NCBI RefSeq assembly: GCF_004768465.1
Contig: NZ_SRMF01000005.1
Coordinates: 124,001-188,000, forward strand
Source: Natronospirillum operosum
GTDB lineage: Bacteria > Pseudomonadota > Gammaproteobacteria > Pseudomonadales > Natronospirillaceae
DNA length: 64,000 nucleotides
Direction of reading: 5' to 3'
In this document: positions 43,732 to 52,707 of the stretch, piece after piece
Layout of the letters: each line of letters starts with the position of its first letter
Numbering within the stretch: the stretch's first letter is position 1
The notes under the pieces: model-generated
Told to the model about the DNA's origin: nothing
The model's input: only the letters and a program-made list of their open reading frames with translations
Databases searched by the model: none
Program-made: the position numbers and the translations under genes

Positions 43732-45762
43732 ATGACCGAATTGATTGATGCCATCGACACCGCGATGAAAGAGCCCACCTTGTTTGAACTGGCGAACTGT
43801 ATACGCAGCCTGTCTTTTGATGCCGTCGAGCAAGCCAATTCAGGACACCCCGGTGCCCCCATGGGCCTGGCAGATGCTGCAACGGTGCTGTGGACCAGGC
43901 ATCTGAAGTTTGACCCCAAACAGCCGGATTGGCCGGATCGTGACCGTTTTGTGTTATCCAATGGCCATGCCTCCATGTTGCAGTATGCCTTGCTGCACCT
44001 GACCGGTTTCGAGTCAATGCCATTGACCGAATTGCAGAATTTCCGTCAGTGGGGGTCTGTGACTCCGGGTCATCCCGAGTTCGGACATACGCCCGGGGTC
44101 GACATAACAACGGGCCCTTTGGGTCAGGGGCTGGCCGGTGCTGTAGGCATGGCCATCGCCGAAAGCTCGTTGAGAGCAAGGTTCGGCGAGGACTTGGTGG
44201 ATCACCGTACCTGGGTCATCTGTGGTGATGGTTGCCTGATGGAAGGTGTGAGCCAGGAGGCAATATCACTGGCCGGACACCTGAAACTCGACAAGCTGAC
44301 CGTACTCTATGACGACAATGGCATCTCGATCGATGGGTCTACCGATCTGGCGTTCACGGAAGACGTCGCCGGCAGATTCGTCGCTGCAGGCTGGCATGTC
44401 ATCCAGTGCGATGGGCATGATCATCAGGCCATCGACGACGCACTTAAGGTGGCCAGGCAGCAAACTGATCGACCCACGCTGATCGCACTGCGCACTGTGA
44501 TCGGGTTCGGCTCACCGAACAAGTCCGGAACAGCGTCTTCGCACGGCGCGCCGCTGGGCACCGAAGAGCGTGAACTGACGCGACAGTCACTCAATTGGAC
44601 CCGCAGCGCATTTGACATTCCTGAGGCACTGCTCGACCAGTGGCGACAGTATGGCGGGCGTGGCATCGGCGCGCGCCAGGACTGGGAATCCAGAGTTGCA
44701 GCGTCCGATCCTGCGGTTCGGGCTGAGTTTGAACGTCGCATGGCAGGGCGCCTCCCTGAACCATTGACCGCTGCGGTCGCCAGGGCCCGACAGGAGTTGG
44801 TTGCCAACCCGGTCAAGGTGGCGACCCGGAAGGCAAGCCAGCAGGCGCTGGATATTCTGGCCGAGCATTGCCCGGAGCTTATTGGGGGGTCTGCCGACCT
44901 CTCCGGTTCGAATCTCACTCGCGTCAAGGCGCTGGGGCAGGACTACACCAGTGCGCACCCGGAAGGCCGCTATATCTCGTATGGTGTACGGGAGTTTGGC
45001 ATGGCGGCCATGATGAATGGCATGGCCGTTCATCGTGGTCTGATTCCGTACGGCGGGACCTTTCTGGTGTTTTCGGATTACGCCCGCAATGCCATTCGGC
45101 TGTCCGCCCTGATGAACGTGGGCGTGGTCTACGTCATGACCCATGACAGCATCGGTCTGGGCGAAGACGGACCTACGCACCAGCCGGTTGAGCATCTGGC
45201 GAGTTTTCGGGCCATGCCGGGTGTGACGGTGCTCAGGCCAGCCGATGCGGTCGAGACACTGGAGGCCTGGGAGGTCGCGCTGCAGAGTCGTCAGACACCG
45301 ACCTTGCTGGCCCTGTCCCGGCAGGGTGTGCCGCAACTGCGGTTGCGGGATACGGGGGAGAACCTGACTGCCCGGGGCGGATACATCATCCGTGAATTCG
45401 GGGCCAGGCGTGATCTGACCCTGCTGGCAACCGGCACGGAGGTATCCCTGGCGGTGGGCGCTGCCCATCGGCTGCACGAACAGGGTGTGAATGTGGCGGT
45501 AGTTTCAATGCCGTCCTGGGAGCTGTTTGAACAGAATCCAGCGGGCTATCGGCACGGTGTGCTGGGTGATGCACCACGCATTGCCATTGAGGCGGCCAGC
45601 ACATTCGGCTGGACGCGCTATGTAGCCAGCGAAGAGAACGTCATCGGCATGACAACCTTTGGTGCCTCGGCACCGGCGGAGACGCTGTATGAGCAGATGG
45701 GCATCACTGAAGAGGCCATCATTGAGCGGGCCAATACTCTGTTGCAGAGCAGTGTGTCATGA
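43732..45762 (+). CDS. tkt: Transketolase
   Basis: 676-aa thiamine-diphosphate enzyme of full length. Key segments: ANSGHPGAPMGLADAA (near 37), the TPP motif GDGCLMEGVSQEA...DDNGISIDG (near 164-200), EFGMAAMMNGMA (near 422) and HDSIGLGEDGPTHQPVEHL (near 475). It moves two-carbon units between sugar phosphates, here from xylulose 5-phosphate to erythrose 4-phosphate (giving fructose 6-phosphate) or from sedoheptulose 7-phosphate. It overlaps the FBPase gene by 4 bp (ATGA). Its presence in the island makes the pathway independent of the housekeeping copy. Confidence 0.93.
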   Translation: MTELIDAIDTAMKEPTLFELANCIRSLSFDAVEQANSGHPGAPMGLADAATVLWTRHLKFDPKQPDWPDRDRFVLSNGHASMLQYALLHLTGFESMPLTELQNFRQWGSVTPGHPEFGHTPGVDITTGPLGQGLAGAVGMAIAESSLRARFGEDLVDHRTWVICGDGCLMEGVSQEAISLAGHLKLDKLTVLYDDNGISIDGSTDLAFTEDVAGRFVAAGWHVIQCDGHDHQAIDDALKVARQQTDRPTLIALRTVIGFGSPNKSGTASSHGAPLGTEERELTRQSLNWTRSAFDIPEALLDQWRQYGGRGIGARQDWESRVAASDPAVRAEFERRMAGRLPEPLTAAVARARQELVANPVKVATRKASQQALDILAEHCPELIGGSADLSGSNLTRVKALGQDYTSAHPEGRYISYGVREFGMAAMMNGMAVHRGLIPYGGTFLVFSDYARNAIRLSALMNVGVVYVMTHDSIGLGEDGPTHQPVEHLASFRAMPGVTVLRPADAVETLEAWEVALQSRQTPTLLALSRQGVPQLRLRDTGENLTARGGYIIREFGARRDLTLLATGTEVSLAVGAAHRLHEQGVNVAVVSMPSWELFEQNPAGYRHGVLGDAPRIAIEAASTFGWTRYVASEENVIGMTTFGASAPAETLYEQMGITEEAIIERANTLLQSSVS

Positions 45763-46784
45763 GTTCCCTGCTGAAGATGCCGAATGACCGCGAGATCAGC
45801 GGCACGGATGTCTGTACTCATCTCGCGGCCGGACTTTCCGAGAGTTCCCGGAATACTGCGCTCATCGAGCTGATTGATGCCATCACCCAGGCGGCAATCC
45901 CGTTGGGCAGGCGCCTGGCTCTGGGGCATCTGCCGGGTAATCCGGCAGACGTTGTCGGGGTGAATGACAGCGGCGATCGACAAAAGGCTCTGGACTTCGG
46001 AGCCCATCAGCATCTGCTCTCTGCGGTTTCCGCCTGTTCTGTCAGGTCAGTACTGTCCGAAGAGGCCGAGGAGGTGATTGCCATCTCGGCACAGGGGGAG
46101 TTCGATCTGGCTATAGACCCCATTGATGGGTCGGGCAGTATCGGCATCGGCGCTCCGCTGGGGCTGCTGTTTGCCATATTCCCGGCGGGGGAGTCTTTCT
46201 TGCGTTCAGGCCGGGACACGGTGGCGGCGGGTTACATCTCCTTCGGCCATTCGACCGACCTGGGTGTCAGCGTTGGACGGGGACTGTCCCTGGCCACGCT
46301 GGATATGTACAGCAATCGCTTCCGCGTGACCAGGGAGTCAGTCACCTTGCCCAGACAAACCACCATGGTGGCATACAATGCATCCAATATTCGGCACCTG
46401 CCGATCGGACTGCAGCAATATCTGGGGGATTTGATTGCGGGCTCCGAGGGGCCCGCCGGCAAGAACTACAATATGCGTTGGCTGGCAGCCGCTGTCGGCG
46501 AGCTGCACCGAATCGTGCTTCAGGGCGGTATCTTCATGTATCCCGGTGACTCGCGCCCGGGCTTTGAAAACGGCCACTTGCGGCTGATCTATGAGGCGTT
46601 TCCCATTGCCTGGTTGATTGAGCAAGCCGGTGGATTGGCAACCGATGGTCTTGGTTCAATCCTTGATAAAGTGCCGGCAAGTCTGCATGAGAAAACGCCC
46701 TTGCTGTTCGGCTCTGCAGAAGAAATTCAGCGCATCAAAGGCTACTTCTTGGACGCACCATCGGCAGGAAACCGCAACAGATAA
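45759..46784 (+). CDS. Class I fructose/sedoheptulose-bisphosphatase
   Basis: 341-aa metal-dependent phosphatase of the FBPase class I family. Recognisable parts: VLSEEAEE (near 106), metal-binding DPIDGSGSIG (near 125; canonical DPLDGSSNI, so somewhat diverged), GKNYNMRWLAAAVGELHR (near 233) and YEAFPIAWLIEQAGG (near 277). It would dephosphorylate fructose 1,6- or sedoheptulose 1,7-bisphosphate. Overlapping the transketolase gene as ATGA and near a Calvin-type aldolase, the sedoheptulose reaction is plausible. The 3' end overlaps the convergent 64-aa gene by 43 bp. Confidence 0.87.
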   Translation: MSSLLKMPNDREISGTDVCTHLAAGLSESSRNTALIELIDAITQAAIPLGRRLALGHLPGNPADVVGVNDSGDRQKALDFGAHQHLLSAVSACSVRSVLSEEAEEVIAISAQGEFDLAIDPIDGSGSIGIGAPLGLLFAIFPAGESFLRSGRDTVAAGYISFGHSTDLGVSVGRGLSLATLDMYSNRFRVTRESVTLPRQTTMVAYNASNIRHLPIGLQQYLGDLIAGSEGPAGKNYNMRWLAAAVGELHRIVLQGGIFMYPGDSRPGFENGHLRLIYEAFPIAWLIEQAGGLATDGLGSILDKVPASLHEKTPLLFGSAEEIQRIKGYFLDAPSAGNRNR

Positions 46785-46936
46785 CGCCACAGGATATACG
46801 CTACCAGACACAAGGACGCGAACAGCCAGATTTCCGAGCCGAAAACCAGTTCTATGGCTACCCAGACAAGCGCCGTGCCGAGCAGGGTCAGTCGGCGCCA
46901 GAGTGGCTTGAAAAACCGAATTTCAGACTCTTTCAT
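46742..46936 (-). CDS. Small two-segment membrane protein
   Basis: 64-aa protein with two hydrophobic helices (LTLLGTALVWVAIELVFG, IWLFASLCLVAYILWRYLL), a charged start and a Lys-rich end. It begins 2 bp after the stop of the DeoR gene, so it is probably co-transcribed, and its 3' end overlaps the FBPase gene on the other strand. No family recognised. Retained because of the tight spacing and the plausible membrane topology. Confidence 0.55.
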   Translation of the reverse strand: MKESEIRFFKPLWRRLTLLGTALVWVAIELVFGSEIWLFASLCLVAYILWRYLLRFPADGASKK

Positions 46937-46938
46937 CG

Positions 46939-47763
46939 CTAGTGCCCTGGCGCGACCATCACTTGCACGCCGCGCGCCCGGAGATCCTGGATGGCATCCT
47001 CGTCAGTCTGGCGGTCGGTGATGATGATGTCGAAATCGGATAGCGGGGCCAGATGATGCAAGGCCCGTTTTTGGAATTTGCTGTGATCTGCCAGCAGCAC
47101 CCGTCTGGTTGCGGCCCGAAACATGGCCTGTTTGGTTTCTACCATTTCCGGATATTGATGATAGGCCACTCCGTCCACAATCGCGGATGTTGAGATCATC
47201 AGTGTATCGGCATGCAGGCCCTTGATTTCATTGATGGTCATATGACCCAGAAAGGCGTTGCACCAATTGTGGTATCGGCCACCCAGACCAATCAGGTTGA
47301 TATGATCCATTTCACGCAGTGCATTCATCAAGGTGATGGAATTGGAGATGATAGTCAGAGATAGTCTGTGATGCAGGAAAGGCACCATTTGCAGCACGGT
47401 GGTCGAGTCATCAAGAAACACCGTCTCGCCGGGCTCCAGCAAGTCCGAGGCCATTTTGGCAATTTGCTTCTTTTCTCCACTGTGCTGTTTGACGCGATAG
47501 GCATCACTGGACTCTGTCAGGCTGGTCGGCGTTACCGTGGCTATGCCCCTGTCCTTGCGCAACAGGCCGCGGTGTTCCAGTTCGTCCAGGTCACGGTGGG
47601 CGGTCATCAGGCTGATGCTGAATTGCTCTGCTATCTCCTCGATTCGCACACTGCCAGCGGCTATAACAGCTTCTGCAATTTGCTGTCGCCGCGTCAGTTG
47701 TCGCATTTGGCGAGTGTCTTTTAGAGTGGCTTCTTTGAAAAGCTGTTCCAGAGCTGTGTCCAC
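46939..47763 (-). CDS. DeoR-family regulator (second in island)
   Basis: 274-aa DeoR/GlpR-type regulator: helix-turn-helix IEEIAEQFSISLMTAHRDLD and effector domain with VFLDDSTTVLQMVPFLHHR (near 115) and LADHSKFQKRALHHLAPL (near 225). The first start, a GTG at 47763, lacks a good ribosome-binding site; the ATG at 47706 (MRQLTRRQQ) is an alternative giving a more typical N-terminus. It resembles EryR in the effector domain, suggesting a duplication within the island, with a different DNA target (TATCA-N6-TGATA upstream). Confidence 0.88.
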   Translation of the reverse strand: MDTALEQLFKEATLKDTRQMRQLTRRQQIAEAVIAAGSVRIEEIAEQFSISLMTAHRDLDELEHRGLLRKDRGIATVTPTSLTESSDAYRVKQHSGEKKQIAKMASDLLEPGETVFLDDSTTVLQMVPFLHHRLSLTIISNSITLMNALREMDHINLIGLGGRYHNWCNAFLGHMTINEIKGLHADTLMISTSAIVDGVAYHQYPEMVETKQAMFRAATRRVLLADHSKFQKRALHHLAPLSDFDIIITDRQTDEDAIQDLRARGVQVMVAPGH

Positions 47764-47798
47764 GGCCGGTCGTATACCTCTGATATTTCTGCTAATTG

Positions 47799-47814
47799 TA
47801 TCATTCTATTGATA
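47799..47814. promoter_or_regulatory. Inverted repeat upstream of the second DeoR gene
   Basis: TATCA-TTCTAT-TGATA, a perfect 5-bp inverted repeat with 6-bp spacer in an AT-rich stretch 36 bp before the DeoR GTG. Probably a promoter/operator for autoregulation; the operator differs from the TAACAT/ATGTTA type of EryR. Confidence 0.4.
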
Positions 47815-47929
47815 TAACACATCAACAGGCCTGTTACGAAACTCTGCCTCTTTCTGGACCAGTGGTCGAACAATCAGCCGCATTGCCAACGCTCAATCCG
47901 GTTTTTTGCTGATGCCTGGTGCCCATCGG

Positions 47930-47955
47930 AAAAAAGGGGGCAGCAGGCTGCCCCC
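47930..47955 (-). terminator. Rho-independent terminator of the sugar ABC transporter operon
   Basis: On the minus strand, GGGGGCAGC (47955-47947) pairs with GCTGCCCCC (47944-47936) across a two-base loop and is followed by six T (47935-47930). A textbook intrinsic terminator 13 bp past the stop of the binding-protein gene. Confidence 0.93.
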
Positions 47956-47967
47956 AAGGCTGACACA

Positions 47968-48924
47968 TTACCCTTCGAAAACGAACGGCCCCGTCATCTG
48001 GTCGACATTCTCCGGAGTGATCAGAATGCAATCAAACAGTTGCTTTTCTTCGTCAGCACCGGTTTCGCCGGTTCTGATAAAACGGTCGGCCTGGATGACT
48101 GCTTCCCGAGCAAAAACAGCGACTGGCTGCAGTACGGAATACGCCATTTCGCCGGCCTTGATGGATTCAATCGCATCAGGGTTGCCGTCAAAGCCACCAA
48201 CGATCACGTCGTTGAAGCGTCCCGCTTCTTTCAGTGCAGAGATCGCACCCAGTGCCATCTCGTCGTTGCCAGAGATAACACCCGCAATATCCGGGTTGGC
48301 CTGCATCAGGTTCTGCATACGGTTGTAACCTTGCGTGCGGTCCCAGTTGGCAACCTCAGAACCGACCTGGTTCAGGTCCGGATACTGGTTGATCACAGTG
48401 GTGTAACCGTTCGAGCGCGTCTGCGCATTGTTGTCTGAAGGTGCACCGAACATCTCGACATAGTTGCCGCCATCACCCATCAGTTCTACCCAGTGTGCTG
48501 CCCCCAGGGCCGCGCCCTGAGCGTTGTTGGATACCAGCTGTGCCTCTGCCAGACCGGTTTCGTTGATCTCTGCATTGACCAGCAAGACCGGAATGCCTGC
48601 GTCAACGGCACGACGAACAGCACCGATCGAACCATCGGCATTGGCCGGGTCCAGAATGATGGCAGCCGCATTGTTGGTGATCGCTGTATCGATGAGACGG
48701 CTCTCTTCGTTGGTATCACCACGGTGAGCACTGACGTTGGCACGGTAGCCCAGCTCTTCAGCAGTTTCACGGGCCACCTCGCCCTCGGTGTGCCAGTAGG
48801 GGTTGGAAGGGTCGTTCACGATGATGGTCATCAGACCCTGGCTTTGCGCCGAGACGAAACCGGACACCCCCATTGCGGCTGTAGCCAGCCCGATCACGGT
48901 CAGTCGCTTGATTGTATGTAACAT
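47968..48924 (-). CDS. eryG: Periplasmic sugar (erythritol) binding protein, EryG-like
   Basis: 318-aa periplasmic-binding protein of the ribose type. Signal peptide LTVIGLATAAMGVSGFVSA ends at SA-Q (about 26). The mature part shows NDPSNPYWHTEGEVA (near 37), AAAIILDPANADG and VISGNDEMALGAISALKEAG (near 215). It would deliver the polyol to the permease and ATPase upstream. Erythritol as ligand is inferred from eryABC on the other side of the promoter region. Confidence 0.88.
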   Translation of the reverse strand: MLHTIKRLTVIGLATAAMGVSGFVSAQSQGLMTIIVNDPSNPYWHTEGEVARETAEELGYRANVSAHRGDTNEESRLIDTAITNNAAAIILDPANADGSIGAVRRAVDAGIPVLLVNAEINETGLAEAQLVSNNAQGAALGAAHWVELMGDGGNYVEMFGAPSDNNAQTRSNGYTTVINQYPDLNQVGSEVANWDRTQGYNRMQNLMQANPDIAGVISGNDEMALGAISALKEAGRFNDVIVGGFDGNPDAIESIKAGEMAYSVLQPVAVFAREAVIQADRFIRTGETGADEEKQLFDCILITPENVDQMTGPFVFEG

Positions 48925-48990
48925 GAGTACTCTCCAGTGTTGTTTTTAGGTTTTCACCGATAATGATCGGCTTGGGTCCTGCGTGGCGGA

Positions 48991-50109
48991 CTATTTGGAA
49001 GAGCCCTGCCGTAGAGCAGAATCGTTTTTGCTCACCGGCGATTTGTCGTCGCCCGTTGCAATTTTCTTTTTGGTTTTGGGTTGGTAGTTGATGCTGTTCA
49101 GCATCACGGCCAGGATGATCACGGCGCCGGTAAATACCGTTTGCCAGTAGGATGAGACGCCAATGATGACCAGCCCGCTGCCCAGAAACCCGATCACGAA
49201 GGCGCCCAGCAAGGTACCCTGAACATTGCCCTTGCCACCGGAGAGGGCAGCACCGCCGACCACGACGGCCGCAATGGCAGTCAACTCATAGGTATTGCCG
49301 GCGGTCGGACCTGCAGAGGTCAGCTGAGAGGCGAGCACGAGACCGGACAGGGCAGCACATATGCCAGACATGACATAGACGCTGACCGTGGTATGTTTGA
49401 CCGGCACGCCGGACAACTCGGCGGCTTTGGCATTCCCTCCGGTCGCGTAGATCCATCTGCCCAGCGGGGTCCGCGTCAGCAGCAAGGCGATGGCAATGGC
49501 AACGGCAAGCAGTATCAGAACACCGATCGGTATCCCCATGATGCGGTTGAAGCCCAGCCAGTCAAAACCGGTATTGCCCAGTTCCGGGCGTCCGCCCAGT
49601 CGGTTGTAGGTCAGGCCATTGGTCATCAGCAAGGCGATACCGCGGGCGACATACAGCATGCCCAGCGTGGCGACAAAGGCGGGTACTTTGAAATAGGCGA
49701 CCAGGGTGCCATTGATGGCACCCATGAAGGCGCCCAGGGCACAGGTCAGCACTACGACCACCCAGACGGAAGGGAATAGAGTCAGGCCCAGAAACTCGAG
49801 TGATACGCCCTGCAGCAGGAAGCCGGCAAAAACCCCGGAGAGCCCCAGTACGGAACCTACCGAGAGGTCGATACCACCGGTCAGAATGACCAGCAGCATG
49901 CCCAGGGAAATCAGCCCGAAAATGGACACCTGAGAAGACATGGTCAGGAAATTGCTCACCGTGAGGTAGTAGGGTGAGAGTATCGAGAACACCGCAATGA
50001 TGGCGATCAAAGCGAAAAACGCTCTTCCTTCCAGCAAAACCTTGGCCGCCAGCGGCGCCAGGTTTGTCGTTTGTAAACTCGGCCAACGGGATTGAGTTGT
50101 TGTGGACAT
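48991..50109 (-). CDS. eryF: Sugar ABC transporter permease, EryF-like
   Basis: 372-aa inner-membrane permease of the RbsC/XylH class: [20 protein letters not shown] (near 72) and ATLGMLYVARGIALL (near 145), about ten hydrophobic segments, and a charged C-terminal tail (KTKKKIATGDDK). Only one permease gene is present, so it acts as a homodimer. It lies 18 bp downstream of the ATPase gene and 66 bp before the binding-protein gene. Confidence 0.9.
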   Translation of the reverse strand: MSTTTQSRWPSLQTTNLAPLAAKVLLEGRAFFALIAIIAVFSILSPYYLTVSNFLTMSSQVSIFGLISLGMLLVILTGGIDLSVGSVLGLSGVFAGFLLQGVSLEFLGLTLFPSVWVVVVLTCALGAFMGAINGTLVAYFKVPAFVATLGMLYVARGIALLMTNGLTYNRLGGRPELGNTGFDWLGFNRIMGIPIGVLILLAVAIAIALLLTRTPLGRWIYATGGNAKAAELSGVPVKHTTVSVYVMSGICAALSGLVLASQLTSAGPTAGNTYELTAIAAVVVGGAALSGGKGNVQGTLLGAFVIGFLGSGLVIIGVSSYWQTVFTGAVIILAVMLNSINYQPKTKKKIATGDDKSPVSKNDSALRQGSSK

Positions 50110-50127
50110 GATCTTGGGCTCCAGTTT

Positions 50128-51675
50128 TTATTCTGCAAGGACGGCTTCGCCGGAAGCAGCCATTATTTCGTCTTTGCTGATATCGGGTTTAAACTCGGCG
50201 GCAATTCGGCCCCGGCTCATGACGATGATGCGGTGTGCAACGCTGAAACACTCGGTGACTTCCGAGGTCGAGTAGACAACCCCGAGTCCCTGCTGAGCGC
50301 CTTCCGACAGCAGCTTGAATACTTCTGACTTGGCGCCGATATCGATGCCTCGACTTGGCTCGTCCAGCAGCAGCACCTTGGGTGCTGTGGCCAGCATTTT
50401 TCCGATCACCACTTTTTGCTGGTTGCCGCCGGAGAGAGAACCGATGCTGGCTCGGCTGTCATTGGTCTTGATGTGAACATTGCGAATGGCCGAACTGACG
50501 ACCTCGGATTCCAGTTGCCTTGAAGTCATCAGACCTTTCACAAAGGAAGCAATGCTGGCCAGAGAAAGGTTTCCGCCAATCGACATGGTTTGTACCAGAC
50601 CGTCGCGCTGACGATCTTCCGGAACTAGCGCCAGGCCCAGGTCGATTCTCTGCGCGATGCTCAGCTTCAGCACGCTCTGGCCGTTGAGCAGGATATCCCC
50701 GCTGGCCGGCTCGTTGCGTCCGGCTATGGTCTCGAGCAGCTCTGTTCGTCCGGCCCCCATCAGGCCATAAATACAGACAATTTCGCCGGCACGGACACTG
50801 AGGTTCAGTTTGTCGACCAGCACTTTGCCGCCGTCATCGACCACACGAAGGTCGTTCACCGAGAGGGCGGGGGCACCAAAGTTGTAGCCGGATGGCGGGG
50901 CGCCCAGGTCAAAGTTGTCGCCCACCATGTGGCGTACAATCCAGGGCAAATCGATTTCATCTCGTTTGGCATATGCGGTCATGGTGCCGTCACGCAACAC
51001 AACGGCGTGGTCCGTGACCTCCAGCGCTTCCTCGAGGTGGTGCGAAATGTACACGATGGAGACGCCGCGCTTTTTCAGGTCCCGGATGACCTTGAACAGA
51101 ACTTCCACCTCACTGGCACTCAGGGCCGAGGTGGGTTCATCCATGATCAGGATGCGCGAATTGATCTGCAGTGCGCGGGCAATTTCAACGATCTGCTGCT
51201 GGCCCAGCTTCAGATTGGCAACCGGCGTCAGCGGGTCGATATCCTCTTCAAGTTCCTGCATCAACTCGGCGGTGATGCGCCGCTCGGTGGCGTAATCCAC
51301 GCCACTGGCGCAGAGGAGTTCGCGACCCAGAAAGATGTTGTCTCTGACGCTCAGATTGGGGGCCAGGCTGAGCTCCTGATGGATGATCGAAATGCCGTAT
51401 GCTGCGGCGTCGGAAGGTGTCCGAAAGGTTACCTTCTTGCCGTCAACCAGGATGTCACCCGAGCTGGGGATGACGATGCCCGCCAGAACCTTCATCAATG
51501 TCGACTTGCCGGCGCCATTTTCGCCAAACAGCGTGGTCACTTCGCCCTTGTGGACGTCAAAGTTGACCCCTTTCAGGGCATGTACGTTGCCGTAAGACTT
51601 GGCCACGTTTCTGGCGGAAAGGACCGCATTGCTATCGCCTTGCGGTTTGTCGCTCTGGGGTGTTGTCGTTGTCAT
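50128..51675 (-). CDS. eryE: Sugar ABC transporter ATP-binding protein, EryE-like
   Basis: 515-aa two-domain ATPase. First domain: Walker [10 protein letters not shown] (near 52), LILMDEPTSALSASE. Second domain: degenerate Walker A GLMGAGRTE (near 305), [14 protein letters not shown] (near 413) and LLDEPSRGIDIGAK. ATGA overlap with the upstream DUF2291 gene (51675). Clearly a paralog of the RbsA at 0.6-2.1 kb but assigned to the erythritol system by position. Confidence 0.91.
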   Translation of the reverse strand: MTTTTPQSDKPQGDSNAVLSARNVAKSYGNVHALKGVNFDVHKGEVTTLFGENGAGKSTLMKVLAGIVIPSSGDILVDGKKVTFRTPSDAAAYGISIIHQELSLAPNLSVRDNIFLGRELLCASGVDYATERRITAELMQELEEDIDPLTPVANLKLGQQQIVEIARALQINSRILIMDEPTSALSASEVEVLFKVIRDLKKRGVSIVYISHHLEEALEVTDHAVVLRDGTMTAYAKRDEIDLPWIVRHMVGDNFDLGAPPSGYNFGAPALSVNDLRVVDDGGKVLVDKLNLSVRAGEIVCIYGLMGAGRTELLETIAGRNEPASGDILLNGQSVLKLSIAQRIDLGLALVPEDRQRDGLVQTMSIGGNLSLASIASFVKGLMTSRQLESEVVSSAIRNVHIKTNDSRASIGSLSGGNQQKVVIGKMLATAPKVLLLDEPSRGIDIGAKSEVFKLLSEGAQQGLGVVYSTSEVTECFSVAHRIIVMSRGRIAAEFKPDISKDEIMAASGEAVLAE

Positions 51676-52328
51676 TGCACTGTCACCCTTGCCGGTGTTA
51701 CCAGCCAGTTGCTGGGGTTGATCAACGTAAATGCACCAGAGACTGTAATCAGGCGGCCTTCCAGTTGATCTCGGTCAATCGGGTCCAGGGTGTCGGCTTT
51801 CATGGCGTCGTTCAGCGCTCTGCCGGCATTCTGATATTCGATCTGGTTGGTGAATTGCTGGAACCTGATTGTTCCGGTGACGTCGCGCAATTCGGTGCCA
51901 TTGATGGCAGGTCCCAACTGAAGGCGGATGGTGAGATCTTCCGGCGCCTGGTCCACTGACACCTCTACGATGCCGCTCTGGCCCTCGACAATCCGGCCGG
52001 TAAAGGTCACCGGAAAGATCGGGTAGGCCCCGGCCTGGGTTCCGTGCTGCGCAATCGCCGCATCACGATCGTTTTCCAGGGTCTGAGCGAGCAACTGCAC
52101 ACCAACGGCGTTTTCCTCGATCCACTCCTGGACAACGGGGAATTCTGTCGCGCCGAACTGCTCGGGAGAAAAGGACGCTTCAGCGAGATCCAACTGGGAC
52201 CCGGTCCTGACCACGGTCGTATCCAGGGCCATGGCAACAATCAGCGCAGCCACCAGGACGAAGATGGCCAGCGACCGACGTGACAGATTGCTATACCGCT
52301 TTGCGGCAACGTCTTGATGTGAACTCAT
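51672..52328 (-). CDS. DUF2291-family protein linked to sugar ABC transporter
   Basis: 218-aa protein with one N-terminal membrane anchor (SLAIFVLVAALIVAMALDT) and a periplasmic beta-rich domain containing YPIFPVTFTGRIVEGQSGIV. DUF2291 proteins recur beside RbsABC-type transporters for polyols such as erythritol and xylitol; their role is unknown, possibly assisting the binding protein or the permease. First gene of the transporter operon, coupled to the ATPase by ATGA. Confidence 0.85.
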   Translation of the reverse strand: MSSHQDVAAKRYSNLSRRSLAIFVLVAALIVAMALDTTVVRTGSQLDLAEASFSPEQFGATEFPVVQEWIEENAVGVQLLAQTLENDRDAAIAQHGTQAGAYPIFPVTFTGRIVEGQSGIVEVSVDQAPEDLTIRLQLGPAINGTELRDVTGTIRFQQFTNQIEYQNAGRALNDAMKADTLDPIDRDQLEGRLITVSGAFTLINPSNWLVTPARVTVQ

Positions 52329-52707
52329 TCCTCGTAACCTTTCTTATTGATTGTTTTCCAGCGCGGTAAATCATTCAGCCATGTTGTGCTTGTTGGGTGT
52401 GTTGATTGCGACCCAGTCAGCATCATGACGGGCTGTTTCATGTGCCCGCACTTTATTTAACATAAAAATGTTATAATTATGATAGATTTGTTGTCAACAG
52501 TTCCGCTTTCGGTTCTGTGGAGCCATTTACAGTCCAGGAAGCATGAGAAAGGCTCGAATACCGTGCTGTCTGCTGGGCCAAAGAGCTGAATCGAGAGTGT
52601 TTCATTTTGTTATCCCAAGTGATTTTTATAGTTAACATTGACATAACATAGCACAGGTGAAATAATTTTCAACAGCTGAGAAAAATTTCAAAACGAGCAA
52701 AGTGACA
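52329..52707. other. Divergent promoter region between transporter operon and eryD
   Basis: A 379-bp AT-rich spacer without a gene. It holds the EryR-type palindrome (52458-52473) about 130 bp from the DUF2291 start and, nearer eryD, two direct TAACAT half-sites (52633-52638 and 52644-52649) spaced 11 bp, one helical turn. Both divergent operons should be controlled from here, by EryR and probably by EryD. Confidence 0.65.
52458..52473. promoter_or_regulatory. EryR/DeoR-type operator of transporter and eryDABC operons
   Basis: TAACAT-AAAA-ATGTTA, identical over 16 bp (17 with the following T) to the palindrome at 43653-43668 in the eryR/tkt promoter. Two identical copies in two divergent promoters of one island strongly suggest a shared repressor. 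Confidence 0.8.
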
